Source: Oscillospiraceae bacterium
GTDB lineage: Bacteria; Bacillota; Clostridia; Oscillospirales; Acutalibacteraceae
Direction of reading: 5' to 3'
Length of the DNA: 64,000 nucleotides
Assembly: GCA_025757685.1 (NCBI GenBank)
Contig: CP107220.1
Span: forward strand, 645,501-709,500
Both the position numbers and the translations under genes were made by a program. Shown here in pieces: positions 8,745 through 17,869 of this stretch (positions are counted from its first letter, which is position 1; every line of letters begins with the position of its first letter). A model generated the notes under the pieces. It ran no database searches. It was not told where the DNA came from and saw only the letters and a list, made by a program, of their open reading frames with translations.

Positions 8745-8781
8745 AAAGCGACTTGTATTTGTAAGATACAAGTCGCTTTTT
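8744..8781. terminator. Two-way terminator between membrane protein gene and alr
   Basis: A 15-bp stem AAAAGCGACTTGTAT/ATACAAGTCGCTTTT with a short loop, flanked by A- and T-runs. The left arm starts at the stop codon of the plus-strand gene and the right end is 4 bases from the alr stop. Confidence 0.92.
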
Positions 8782-8784
8782 GAA

Positions 8785-9864
8785 TTATTCCGTATAAACG
8801 CGGGGTACGCGGGGATTCACCAGCAAGGGTGACAGGTCACAGGTGGCAATATCGCCGGGCTGTACGCTGCTGCCGGTCACATCCACCGCCGTGTGGGACA
8901 GCCCTACCTCGCCGATCACCGGGTAGGCTTTGCCGTTAATGGTGACGGTCAAATGGGCTTTCTTGAGAAATTGCTTGAGGGCAGAGAGCACACTGTGGAA
9001 GTTGTGATCCTCTTTCTCCTTAGTCAGGCCGAAGCCGTCATAATGCCCCATTGGCACAATGGCAATGGTGGTGGGGCGTTTGGTAACAAAGGTGCCGTTG
9101 TAGCCCACTGCATAACCGGCGGGCACTTCCTTCATGTCCACCACTTCCGCCTCCAGTCGACCTAAGCGGTGCAGGGGCGTTTTGCTATGGGTAATTACTC
9201 TGCCGGTAAAGGCGGAGCCGATGCGTACTGCGTCCAGCGCCACATGCTCCACGTTCAACAATGCGGGGGAGTTGGCTGCATGGCGGGTACCTACGGTCTT
9301 GCCGGCCTTTTCAATCTGCGCCAGCGTGTCCTTAAACACTTCCAGCTGGGCAATGGTTTTGGCCTTGTCGTGAAAGGCGCTGCTAAAATGGGTGTATGCG
9401 CCGGTGAATTCCAAATTAGGCAGGTCGTAGCAGGCAATGGCCTCCGCTACCTGCGCAGGCAAAAAGCCGTAGCGACCCATGCCGGTGTCGATCTTCAAAT
9501 GGCACGGAACCTTGACACCCAAATCGGCAGCCGCCGCTTGCATCACCTGTGCTGCCCGGGTACTGCCGATGGTGGCAATACAGCCGGTGTCCGCAATATG
9601 GCGCGCCTCGCTGTCCACGCAGGTGGAGCGCATCACTAAAATATCCGTGTTCGGTTGCAGCACCGCCCGCAGGGGGGCAATGTCCGTCACTTCCGTTACT
9701 GCCAAAGTGGTGATGCCGCAGTGCTCCAGGATCAGCGCCAGTTCCGTTAGGCCAAAGCCGTAGCCGTTGCCCTTAACGACGCCGATAATAGGCACGCCCG
9801 CTTTCTTTTGCAGGTAATGCACATTCTCGATCAATGCGGTTTTATCAATTACATATCTGCTCAT
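8785..9864 (-). CDS. alr: Alanine racemase
   Basis: A 359-residue PLP racemase making D-alanine for peptidoglycan. The PLP lysine is K31 in VVKGNGYG. The protein is somewhat divergent: the usual GYADG segment reads GHYDG and the RxGxALYG segment reads RIGSAFTG, so a different amino acid specificity is possible. The start ATG overlaps the stop of the femX-like gene by 4 bases, so the two wall genes are coupled. That context supports a D-Ala or bridge-peptide role. Confidence 0.88.
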   Translation of the reverse strand: MSRYVIDKTALIENVHYLQKKAGVPIIGVVKGNGYGFGLTELALILEHCGITTLAVTEVTDIAPLRAVLQPNTDILVMRSTCVDSEARHIADTGCIATIGSTRAAQVMQAAAADLGVKVPCHLKIDTGMGRYGFLPAQVAEAIACYDLPNLEFTGAYTHFSSAFHDKAKTIAQLEVFKDTLAQIEKAGKTVGTRHAANSPALLNVEHVALDAVRIGSAFTGRVITHSKTPLHRLGRLEAEVVDMKEVPAGYAVGYNGTFVTKRPTTIAIVPMGHYDGFGLTKEKEDHNFHSVLSALKQFLKKAHLTVTINGKAYPVIGEVGLSHTAVDVTGSSVQPGDIATCDLSPLLVNPRVPRVYTE

Positions 9865-10901
9865 TTTCTTACTTTTTCCAATACCTTTGTTGCCAAGTTA
9901 TACAGGTGGTACACCGGTTTGTTGATCACATAGTCAAATTCGCCGATAAATTCTTTCATATACCCGCCAAAGCCGTGCTTAAACCGCCACAGACCATAGT
10001 GGGGGTTGTCCGGGTTTTGGCAGTCGCCGCTGATGCCGCCAAAGTCATAGACCTTACAGCCGCATTCCATACCCCACTGCATCATGGCCCATTGCAAGGC
10101 ATAGTTGGGGTACACATTGCGGTGGGCGTTGGAGGAGGCACCGTACTGGTATTTCATCACATTCTGCCCCCACTTAATCGCCAAGGTGCCGGCAATGGCT
10201 TTGCCCTCATAGTAGGCCATATACAGGCGGCAGTCCTCGCCCATGCAGTTCATAATTTGCTCAAAATAGCTTTTCGGTCGGGTGGAGAAGTTGTCCCGCT
10301 CCCCGGTCTCCTGCATAATGCGTACAAAGTCGTCCAGCGCCTCGGTGCCCATCACTTTCACTTCCACGCCTTTCTTTGGCGCTTTGCGGATTCGATTTCT
10401 GTAATCCGGCTTAAAGGTGAGCATCAGCTCCTGCTCGTTGAGGCCGTTGTAGTCAAAGCAGTAAACAAACCGGGGCTGCACATTCTCAAAATCCATACAC
10501 CCCGGGTTCAGTTCTACAAAGCCCTTGTTCAGCAAATGTTGCTTGTAGGCCTTGTTCTCCACGGTGATCTCCGGGTCGATTTTAATACAGTAGCCGTGGT
10601 ATTCCTTTGCAATATCCAAAAGCGCGGCAAAGAGCGCGTCAAAGGTGGCAAAATCATCTTCGTCCGCCACAAAGCCGCGGCAGCAGTAAAGCAGGGAGGC
10701 TTTGATCACCGGCACGGTACGAATCAGCACATCGGCGCTGCCCTTAATGTTGCCGTCCTCATCCCTCAACATCACGGCTTCCCACTTCCAGGCGGACTTG
10801 ACCTTAGCCCACTTGGAGGAGTGCTGGAACAGGCCCTTGGGGTGCTTTTTGATAAACGCTTCATATTGGTCTAAATTCTCTTTTGTTACACGCTCGATCA
10901 T
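9861..10901 (-). CDS. FemAB/FemX-type peptidoglycan bridge aminoacyltransferase
   Basis: A 346-residue protein of the FemABX fold (two GNAT-like halves), which adds amino acids from aminoacyl-tRNA to the peptidoglycan stem or to lipid II. Typical segments are the N-terminal GLFQHSSKWAKVK, the central FKPDYRNRIRKAPKKGVEV, and the C-terminal YPNYALQWAMMQWG and YDFGGISGD. It has AGGAG 7 bases before the ATG and its own promoter. Coupling to alr suggests bridge formation in this organism; the added residue cannot be read from sequence. Confidence 0.87.
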   Translation of the reverse strand: MIERVTKENLDQYEAFIKKHPKGLFQHSSKWAKVKSAWKWEAVMLRDEDGNIKGSADVLIRTVPVIKASLLYCCRGFVADEDDFATFDALFAALLDIAKEYHGYCIKIDPEITVENKAYKQHLLNKGFVELNPGCMDFENVQPRFVYCFDYNGLNEQELMLTFKPDYRNRIRKAPKKGVEVKVMGTEALDDFVRIMQETGERDNFSTRPKSYFEQIMNCMGEDCRLYMAYYEGKAIAGTLAIKWGQNVMKYQYGASSNAHRNVYPNYALQWAMMQWGMECGCKVYDFGGISGDCQNPDNPHYGLWRFKHGFGGYMKEFIGEFDYVINKPVYHLYNLATKVLEKVRK

Positions 10902-10929
10902 AACAGACTCCTTTATATTTCTGCTTTTT

Positions 10930-10958
10930 ATTATACCAACATTCTGCCCGCTTGTCCA
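10930..10958 (-). promoter_or_regulatory. Promoter of the femX-alr operon
   Basis: Minus strand TGGACA (10958-10953) and TATAAT (10935-10930), 17-base spacer. Confidence 0.75.
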
Positions 10959-10990
10959 CCCACTCCGGCGGTTTTCTGCATTTTGCTATG

Positions 10991-11019
10991 TTGACAAGCG
11001 GCGGGCGTTCCTTTATTAT
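10991..11019 (+). promoter_or_regulatory. Promoter of the lacZ-comEC-holA-rnmV unit
   Basis: Consensus TTGACA (10991-10996) and TATTAT (11014-11019) with a 17-base spacer, 32 bases upstream of the lacZ start. I see no clear catabolite-repression or operator palindrome around it. Confidence 0.82.
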
Positions 11020-11050
11020 TATCTATATAGTATGAATCGGGGGCAGACCT

Positions 11051-14000
11051 ATGCAAAAACCAAGATATGCCGATCCCAGTGTGATCGCAGTGAATAAAGA
11101 AGACGGCCACGCCATCGCCATGCCGTATGATACGGCGGCGCAGGCGCTGGCAGGGGAGAACAGCCCATACAAACGGAGCCTGAACGGGCTTTGGAAGTTC
11201 AGCTGGTGCCAAGGCGTTAAAAACGAACTGGAGGGCTTTGAGGCACCAGATTATGATGACGGCACCTGGCGGGAAATTCCCGTGCCCTCCGTGTGGCAGA
11301 CCCAGGGTTATTCCGTGCCTTACTATTATGCCAGCACATTTCCCAGAGCGCTCAGCCGCAGCAAGGGCAAGATTCCAAAAATTGACCCTGCTATGCAGGA
11401 GGTGGGCTACTATCGCCGCACCTTTACCATTGATCCGGAGTGGAAGGGGCGTCAGGTGTTCTTGCACTTTGGTGCAGCCAAGGCGGCGCTGGAGGTGTAT
11501 GTGAACGGCCAATTTGTAGGCTATTCCCAGGGCTCTATGACACCCCACGAATTCGATGTGACCCGGTATCTTTTGAATGGCGAAAATCTGGTGTGCGCCA
11601 AGGTGTACCGGTACAGTGACGGCAGCTATCTGGAAGATCAAGATATGTGGTGGCTGTGTGGCATTTACCGAGAGGTGTATTTGTTCGCTGAGCCAAAGGC
11701 TTGCCTGCGGGATTTTTATTTCCGTACGGAGCCGGACGCGGATTTTCGGGACTGGACGGTGCGCCTGGACGGTTATTTGCACCTGTACGCCCCCTCAAAA
11801 GAAGACTTGACCTTGCGTGCCGCTTTGTATCGGGACGGCCAAAAGGTCTATGACCTGGGCAGTGCTGCCTGCAAGGGGGACCGGCCCCGTCAGACCTTGC
11901 AGTTGGAAGCTGCGGCTAAGGCGCCGCTGTTGTGGTCCGCCGAGCAGCCCAACACCTATACGCTGGTGATGGAGTTGCTGTGCGGAAAACGCGTGCTTTG
12001 CGCTAAGCGCTACACCGTGGGCTTTAAGAAAGTGGAAATTCGGGGCGAAAAAATCTATTTTAACGGCATGCCCCTGTTTGTGCGCGGGGTGAATCGCCAC
12101 GATTTTGACCCGGACAATGGCTGGGCTGTGCCGGAGGAACGGTATCGGCAGGATATGGACCTGATGAAACAGGCCAACATTAACGCGGTGCGCACCTCCC
12201 ATTACCCGGATGACCCCCGGTTTTATGACTACTGCAATCGCTACGGCCTTTACGTAATGGACGAGTGCGAGGTGGAGAGCCATGGCGTGCGCCGCAAAGG
12301 TGTGCCTGGGGACAGCCCGGTGTGGACGGCGGCCTGCGTGGATCGTATGGAGCGTATGGTACTGCGGGACCGGAATCATCCATGTGTGTTTATGTGGAGT
12401 CTGGGCAATGAGGCCGGGGACGGTACCGCCTTTTCTGCAATGAAGCAGGCGGCACTGGCACTGGACGACACGCGCCAATTCCACTACGAGGGGGATTTTG
12501 ACCTGACCAAAAGCGATGTGATCTCCCGTATGTATCCCACCGCCGATGTGATGGAAAAGTTGGGCAAGAAAGAGCCCATTACCATTTCCCTCTATGACAA
12601 TATCGCCAATCAGCTGGCAGCGGACAGCAAGCCCATTACTGCTGAGATGTATGAAGGCAAGCCGGTGCTGCTGTGCGAGTATGCCCATTCTATGGAGAAT
12701 TCCCTGGGCAACTTTGCCGACTATATGGCGGATTTTGAAAAATATGACAATATGTGCGGCGGCTTTATTTGGGACTTTGTGGACCAGGCGTTGCACCGCA
12801 AGGCGCAGGACGGCACGGACTTGTGGCTTTACGGCACGGATTTTGAAAAAGAAGAGCCGCGGCACTGGTATTCGCTGCCAAACACCACGGCCATTACCGG
12901 GTCCAATACCTATTTTTGCGCCAACGGGATTATCGGTGCGGACCGCACGGTGCATCCTCAGTATTACGAGGTGCAAAAGGTATATGCCCCGGTGCAGACC
13001 CTGGCTGTGAACCCGGACAGCGGCTCCTTTACCGTAAAGAACAAAATGCTCTTTACCAATATAAATGCGCTGGAGTGCCGCTGGCAGATCGAAGTGGGCG
13101 GCCGCCTGCTGATGCACGGCAAGCTGGAGCCGATCGATTGCCCGCCTTTGTCGGAAGTGACGGTGTCTTTGCCTTACACGATGGATCAGGTCACTGGGGA
13201 CGGTATGGCGGTGCTGACGGTGTCCTTTGCCACCACCCGGGAATTGCCGGGACTGGCAGCGGGCTTTACCTTTGCTTGGGACCAATTTGTGCTGCGGCCT
13301 ATGCCTCAGCCTGTGGCGGAGAAAGACGGCGGCGATTTGCACTACGACCACCGGGGTAACCGGGTAGAGGTGCAGGGCGCCGACTTTGACCTGACCATTC
13401 AAAACGGGCGAGTGGTCAGCTGGGTGATCGACGGCAGCCAGCGACTGGTAGCGCCCTTGGAGCCTGCTTATTTCCGGGCGCTGACAGATAATGATATTGA
13501 TTTTCTCAACTTTGTGCCGCCGCTGATCAAGTTCCATCCTCTGTACGGCTGGCGCCGTGCCCAGCGCCGCACCCACGCGCTGCGTACCGTGGTGCAGGCC
13601 GGGGCAGACAATACGGTGGAGGTGCACATTGCCATGTCCACGCCACGCTTGCGAGAGGACTTGATCACATATAAAATATATCCCAATGGGCGGCTGTATG
13701 TGTACCACAGTGCCGTGCCCAAGCAGGATATGCTGCGCTTCGGCTTCCAGATGACCTTGCCGGGCAGCTACGAGTATGTAAACTGGTACGGCAGAGGGCC
13801 GCACCCCAGCTATCGGGATCGAAAAACCGGGGCTGCGCTGGGTCGTTATCAATCTACGGTGACTGCGCTGGAGCACCGCTATATGCGTCCCCAGGAGAGC
13901 AGCAACCGCACGGATACTTACGACTTGTATTTGTGTGACAGTCACGGCGAGGGCTTCCGGGTGCAGGCGTACTATGAAACACCCTTTGCCTTTAGCGCTT

Positions 14001-14212
14001 ATCACTACACCACTATGGGGCTGGACAAGGCTGCGCATATCCACGAGATTCCCTATGATTCGTCCTTGACCACATTGAATATTGACGGCGCCCAGTGCGG
14101 TGTTGGCGGCGATCTGCCGGGCCAAGGCGCAGTGCGTGCCCCATACCGGGTAACGGCAGGGGAGAAGTGCAGCTATGCCTTTATCTTGGAGCCGATGCAT
14201 AAAAAGAAATGA
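11051..14212 (+). CDS. lacZ: Beta-galactosidase, glycoside hydrolase family 2
   Basis: A 1053-residue cytoplasmic LacZ-type enzyme that hydrolyses beta-galactosides. Domain order is the N-terminal jelly roll (about 40-220), an immunoglobulin-like domain, the TIM barrel (about 330-620), and the C-terminal beta-galactosidase small chain (about 740-1045). The acid/base Glu is E454 in SLGNEAGDG and the nucleophile is E543 in LLCEYAHSM. Length is near that of E. coli LacZ. There is no signal peptide. A G-rich site (ggggg) precedes the ATG. The stop overlaps comEC by 4 bases, an unusual partner. Confidence 0.96.
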   Translation: MQKPRYADPSVIAVNKEDGHAIAMPYDTAAQALAGENSPYKRSLNGLWKFSWCQGVKNELEGFEAPDYDDGTWREIPVPSVWQTQGYSVPYYYASTFPRALSRSKGKIPKIDPAMQEVGYYRRTFTIDPEWKGRQVFLHFGAAKAALEVYVNGQFVGYSQGSMTPHEFDVTRYLLNGENLVCAKVYRYSDGSYLEDQDMWWLCGIYREVYLFAEPKACLRDFYFRTEPDADFRDWTVRLDGYLHLYAPSKEDLTLRAALYRDGQKVYDLGSAACKGDRPRQTLQLEAAAKAPLLWSAEQPNTYTLVMELLCGKRVLCAKRYTVGFKKVEIRGEKIYFNGMPLFVRGVNRHDFDPDNGWAVPEERYRQDMDLMKQANINAVRTSHYPDDPRFYDYCNRYGLYVMDECEVESHGVRRKGVPGDSPVWTAACVDRMERMVLRDRNHPCVFMWSLGNEAGDGTAFSAMKQAALALDDTRQFHYEGDFDLTKSDVISRMYPTADVMEKLGKKEPITISLYDNIANQLAADSKPITAEMYEGKPVLLCEYAHSMENSLGNFADYMADFEKYDNMCGGFIWDFVDQALHRKAQDGTDLWLYGTDFEKEEPRHWYSLPNTTAITGSNTYFCANGIIGADRTVHPQYYEVQKVYAPVQTLAVNPDSGSFTVKNKMLFTNINALECRWQIEVGGRLLMHGKLEPIDCPPLSEVTVSLPYTMDQVTGDGMAVLTVSFATTRELPGLAAGFTFAWDQFVLRPMPQPVAEKDGGDLHYDHRGNRVEVQGADFDLTIQNGRVVSWVIDGSQRLVAPLEPAYFRALTDNDIDFLNFVPPLIKFHPLYGWRRAQRRTHALRTVVQAGADNTVEVHIAMSTPRLREDLITYKIYPNGRLYVYHSAVPKQDMLRFGFQMTLPGSYEYVNWYGRGPHPSYRDRKTGAALGRYQSTVTALEHRYMRPQESSNRTDTYDLYLCDSHGEGFRVQAYYETPFAFSAYHYTTMGLDKAAHIHEIPYDSSLTTLNIDGAQCGVGGDLPGQGAVRAPYRVTAGEKCSYAFILEPMHKKK

Positions 14213-16263
14213 AACGTGTGTTTGCCCATTTGGGATTTTCGGCGGCGGTAATGCTGCTGATCTTAAACTTCTTTTCCGTCACCTTTGCGTACGTTGCGTT
14301 AGGCGTGGTGTTGGCAGCGCTCTGTTTGGTGCTTTCCGTACCGCGATTGCGCCAAGGGGTGAGCGTGTGGCTGTGCCTGGTTGGAGCGGTGGTGGCTTGT
14401 GTGACCTTTATTGTAGGTGTTCACGCTGCCTATCTGCCACAGCAAAAGTTAGTCGGCCAAACGGCGCAGGTGCAGTTCTATGTGACCGATGTGCGCCGGG
14501 GTGCGGAGAAAAACTATTATACGGTCAAGACCACGGCTATTGATTTGCCTGGTGTGCCCCAGAATATCCGCAGCACCTTTTCTGCCCATGCGGATCTTGG
14601 CGATGTGCCGGACGGTATCTATACCGGCAAGGTGACTTTTGCCTCCACCGGTGAGAATGGTTACGCCGCCTGGGGCAAGTTCAGTGACGGCGAATTCCTT
14701 AGCGGCAAGGCTGCCCGGGTGCGTAAGACCAACCAGTCTGCACCCGGCAGCGCAGTGGCGCTTATTCAAATGCGCCACGCCATCAGCAGCCGCTTTGCTG
14801 CCGTGCTGCCCGGGGATCGCGGTGCGTTGGCAACGGCGCTGATCACCGGTAGTAAGACGGATTTGTCCGTGGGTGCGGTCAGTCACTTTCGCACCTGCGG
14901 TGCTACCCATTTGATGGCGGTGTCCGGACTGCATTTATCTGTGATCGTGGGCTCTCTTTACTGGCTGCTCCGCAAGCTGCGGTTGTCTGCTTGGCTGACT
15001 ACGGTTTTGACAGGTGCGGTGCTTTTGGTGTATGATGGCGTAGCCGGATTTTCCGCCTCCGTGGTGCGTGCTTCTTTGATGATGGCTGTTTTGCTGGCTG
15101 CACGGCTGTTTGGCCGCAAGGCGGACGGCCTGAATTCACTTGGTCTGGCGGTATTCCTGCTGTGTACCGATCCCTTTGCGGTAACGGATGTGAGCTTGCA
15201 GCTGTCGGTGACTTCCGTTCTGTCGCTGTTGACTTTATCCCCGGTGCTGAACAAGAGCCTTGCTCGGCTGCATATTCCCAAATTTTTGCGCCAAAGCTTT
15301 AGTGCCACCGTGAGCGTGCTGCTTTATACGCTGCCGTTTATGTGGCTGTCCTTTGGGCAGACGGCGTTGTTATCTCTGCTTAGTAATTTGGTGCTGATTC
15401 CGCTGGCACAAGTGGCCATGATCGCTGCACTGCTCATGTTGTTCTTTACGCCGCTGCCGTATCTGGTGTATGCCTGTGCGGTGGTGGTGTCCGGCACCAC
15501 CGGCGGTATGCTGTGGCTGGTGGAAAAGTTTAGCGCACTGGGCGCACCGATTATAGATTTGACCGGGCCGTTGACCTGTGTTGCCATTGCCGGTGTGCTG
15601 TTGCTTTTCGGCGTGCACTTTCTGTTGCAACGGCAGCGGTTGGGTGTTACGGCGGCAGTGGCCTGCGCTTTTTATTTGTTGACTTCCTTTGCCGGGTTGG
15701 CAGTGGAGCAGGGCAACGCTTACCTTTGTATCGGCAGCAGCTCGGCGCTGCTGTATGATACGCATTATGCTTTGCTGGTAGGCACGCCGGATCAAAGCGC
15801 CTACTACGCCTACACGCGCATTCTGCAAAATCGGCGGCTGCAACTGGTGGCCGTGTACCTGCCCGATGATCGGGTGGGGTATTATACCCGCGCATTGACC
15901 ACTGCGGTGCACCCGGTGAATGTACTGCTGCCCGGCGGTAATACCGCTTTGGCTGTGCAGCCGGAGTGCGAGCATCTCCTCACCGCCACGGCAATGGATA
16001 CCACGCCTTGGCAAGGGGTGCAGGTGCAATACAGATATAATAAAAAGCGCTACAACGTCTCTATTACCTGCAAGGGCAAGCGGCTCGTGCTGGGCAACGG
16101 CACCGACCTGAACGGCGGCGACTTAACGGTAGCGTTTGGTAAGCAAAGCACCGCTGTCGGTACACTGGTATGCGCCAGGGCACTGGCGGAGGACGAACTG
16201 CTGACAGCTACGCTGCGGCAGGACAGAGCTTTGCAGATAAGGAGGAACGATCCATGGCTGTGA
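14209..16263 (+). CDS. comEC: ComEC/Rec2-type DNA uptake channel with degenerate C-terminal domain
   Basis: A 684-residue polytopic membrane protein. ComEC forms the channel that takes single-stranded DNA into competent cells. An N-terminal OB-like extracellular part (about 60-190) is followed by the competence core with ATHLMAVSGLHLSVIVG (about residue 235) and about ten membrane segments to residue 500. The C-terminal part (about 510-684) sits where the metallo-beta-lactamase domain usually is, but the HxHxDH metal motif is absent; the matching region reads AVYLPDDRVGYY. It overlaps lacZ by 4 bases and holA by 10. Whether it still imports DNA is uncertain. Confidence 0.88.
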   Translation: MKRVFAHLGFSAAVMLLILNFFSVTFAYVALGVVLAALCLVLSVPRLRQGVSVWLCLVGAVVACVTFIVGVHAAYLPQQKLVGQTAQVQFYVTDVRRGAEKNYYTVKTTAIDLPGVPQNIRSTFSAHADLGDVPDGIYTGKVTFASTGENGYAAWGKFSDGEFLSGKAARVRKTNQSAPGSAVALIQMRHAISSRFAAVLPGDRGALATALITGSKTDLSVGAVSHFRTCGATHLMAVSGLHLSVIVGSLYWLLRKLRLSAWLTTVLTGAVLLVYDGVAGFSASVVRASLMMAVLLAARLFGRKADGLNSLGLAVFLLCTDPFAVTDVSLQLSVTSVLSLLTLSPVLNKSLARLHIPKFLRQSFSATVSVLLYTLPFMWLSFGQTALLSLLSNLVLIPLAQVAMIAALLMLFFTPLPYLVYACAVVVSGTTGGMLWLVEKFSALGAPIIDLTGPLTCVAIAGVLLLFGVHFLLQRQRLGVTAAVACAFYLLTSFAGLAVEQGNAYLCIGSSSALLYDTHYALLVGTPDQSAYYAYTRILQNRRLQLVAVYLPDDRVGYYTRALTTAVHPVNVLLPGGNTALAVQPECEHLLTATAMDTTPWQGVQVQYRYNKKRYNVSITCKGKRLVLGNGTDLNGGDLTVAFGKQSTAVGTLVCARALAEDELLTATLRQDRALQIRRNDPWL

Positions 16264-17294
16264 TCGGCGAAAAGGAGCTGCGCGCCCAGTTGAAAAGCGG
16301 CACGCTGTCCCACGCCTATTTTATCTATGGCGACGAGGGGTACTTAAAGGACCACTATATTGCCCAAATTAAGAAAAAGGCGGTGGACCCGGCCTTTGCG
16401 GATTTTAATATACATATTTATGAAAAGGACGGCACGCAGCTGTCCGATGTGCTCCACGATGCAGATACTTTCCCTATGATGGGCGGCAGTAATCTGGTGC
16501 TGGTCTATGACTTTCCCTTTGACAAAAAGGCGGATGTGGAGGATATTAAGGCATATCTCAAGGATGTGCCGGACACCACGGTCCTGGTATTTACCTACCA
16601 GTCTTTGCCGGTGGACACAAAAAAGGAAAAGCGCTGGAACAGCATTATTAAAGCTTTTGCTAAGGCCGGGGACGCGGTGGAGCTGAACACCCGCACCCAG
16701 AGCGACCTGGTAAAAATGCTGGTCAGCGGCGCCAAAAAGCGGGGCGCCGTGCTGCAAACGGACCAGGCGCGATATTTGATTTCTGTGGTGGGTACGGATA
16801 TGCAGACCCTGCTGCACGAACTGGACAAGCTGTCTGCCTTTTGCAAAGACGGCGAGATCACGGCGGCGGTCATTGACGATATGGCCACTAAGTGCCTGCA
16901 AGCGCGTGTATACGACCTGTCCAAATTCATTTTGAAAGGCGATACCGGCGGCGCCTGTAAGGTGCTGCATACCCTGTTTGAACTGGGCGAGGAACCTATA
17001 CCGATTGCGGCAGTGCTTATCAATCATTATGTGGATATGTACCGAGTGAAGTGCGCCAAGATCGACGGCCGCAGAGCGGACGATATAGCCCGGTATTATA
17101 ACTACAAAGGGCGGGACTTTGTGCTGAATAACGCCATGCGGGACACAGCCAAGCTGTCTGTGGGCGCGCTGCGCCGCTCTATGCAGGTGCTGGACGATCT
17201 GGACCGAGCGCTGAAGAGCACCGCGGTGGACGCAAAAATCTTACTGGAGGAGGCGATCGTCAAATTGTCCGTGATCGCCGTCAGCGGCCAATGA
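16254..17294 (+). CDS. holA: DNA polymerase III delta subunit
   Basis: A 346-residue clamp-loader delta subunit that opens the sliding clamp. The N-terminus with LKSGTLSHAYFIYGDEGYL is typical of HolA, and the rest shows the AAA+-like alpha/beta then helical pattern. I chose ATG 16254, with GGAGG 7 bases upstream, inside the end of comEC; a reading from 16170 would add 28 residues of unlikely sequence. comEC-holA adjacency is conserved in Firmicutes. It overlaps rnmV by 4 bases. Confidence 0.93.
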   Translation: MAVIGEKELRAQLKSGTLSHAYFIYGDEGYLKDHYIAQIKKKAVDPAFADFNIHIYEKDGTQLSDVLHDADTFPMMGGSNLVLVYDFPFDKKADVEDIKAYLKDVPDTTVLVFTYQSLPVDTKKEKRWNSIIKAFAKAGDAVELNTRTQSDLVKMLVSGAKKRGAVLQTDQARYLISVVGTDMQTLLHELDKLSAFCKDGEITAAVIDDMATKCLQARVYDLSKFILKGDTGGACKVLHTLFELGEEPIPIAAVLINHYVDMYRVKCAKIDGRRADDIARYYNYKGRDFVLNNAMRDTAKLSVGALRRSMQVLDDLDRALKSTAVDAKILLEEAIVKLSVIAVSGQ

Positions 17295-17869
17295 TTCATA
17301 TTGAGGAAGCAGTGATCGTGGAGGGCAAGTATGACAAGATCAAGCTGTCTAACTTCCTGGACGCCATGATCGTAGAAACCGGCGGATTCGCTATATATAA
17401 GGATAAAAAGCGGTTGCAGTTTATTCGCCGCCTGGCAATGGAGCGGGGAATCATCATTCTCACCGACTCGGATCACAGCGGGTTCCAAATTCGCAATTAC
17501 ATTGCCAAGGGATTGCCCCCGCAGCAGGTGAAGCACCTGTATATCCCGGATGTGTACGGCAAAGAGCACCGCAAGCAAAAGCCCTCAAAGGAGGGCAAAC
17601 TGGGCGTGGAGGGGATCGACGACAGCGTGCTGACGGCGCTGTTTGATCGGCTGCAAGTGCGCTATACCACACAGCTGCCCAAGGATCCCATCACCAGCTA
17701 TGATCTATACGCCGCCGGACTGGCGGGCACCCCCGACAGCAAGCAAAAAAAGAAGAAACTCCTGGCAGCACTGGACTTGCCGGAGTTCCTCTCTACTTCC
17801 GCTTTATTGGCGTATCTCAACAGCCGTATGCAGCGGGACGAATTCTTAACTTATGTGGATACGATTTGA
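17291..17869 (+). CDS. rnmV: Ribonuclease M5 (Toprim)
   Basis: A 192-residue Toprim nuclease that trims the 5S rRNA precursor in low-GC Gram-positives. The Toprim Glu is E11 in VIVEGKYD and the DxD pair is D59/D61 in LTDSDHSG. The C-terminal helical part is present and the length is normal. Its last 19 bases overlap the end of tmcAL on the opposite strand. The start overlaps the holA stop as ATGA. Confidence 0.93.
   Translation: MIHIEEAVIVEGKYDKIKLSNFLDAMIVETGGFAIYKDKKRLQFIRRLAMERGIIILTDSDHSGFQIRNYIAKGLPPQQVKHLYIPDVYGKEHRKQKPSKEGKLGVEGIDDSVLTALFDRLQVRYTTQLPKDPITSYDLYAAGLAGTPDSKQKKKKLLAALDLPEFLSTSALLAYLNSRMQRDEFLTYVDTI

Noticed and set aside
11795..14200. Open frame of 801 codons on the minus strand opposite lacZ
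   Set aside because: It mirrors the codon structure of a certain GH2 gene, is rich in His, Gln, Ala and Leu, and has no family motif. It is a shadow of the coding strand.
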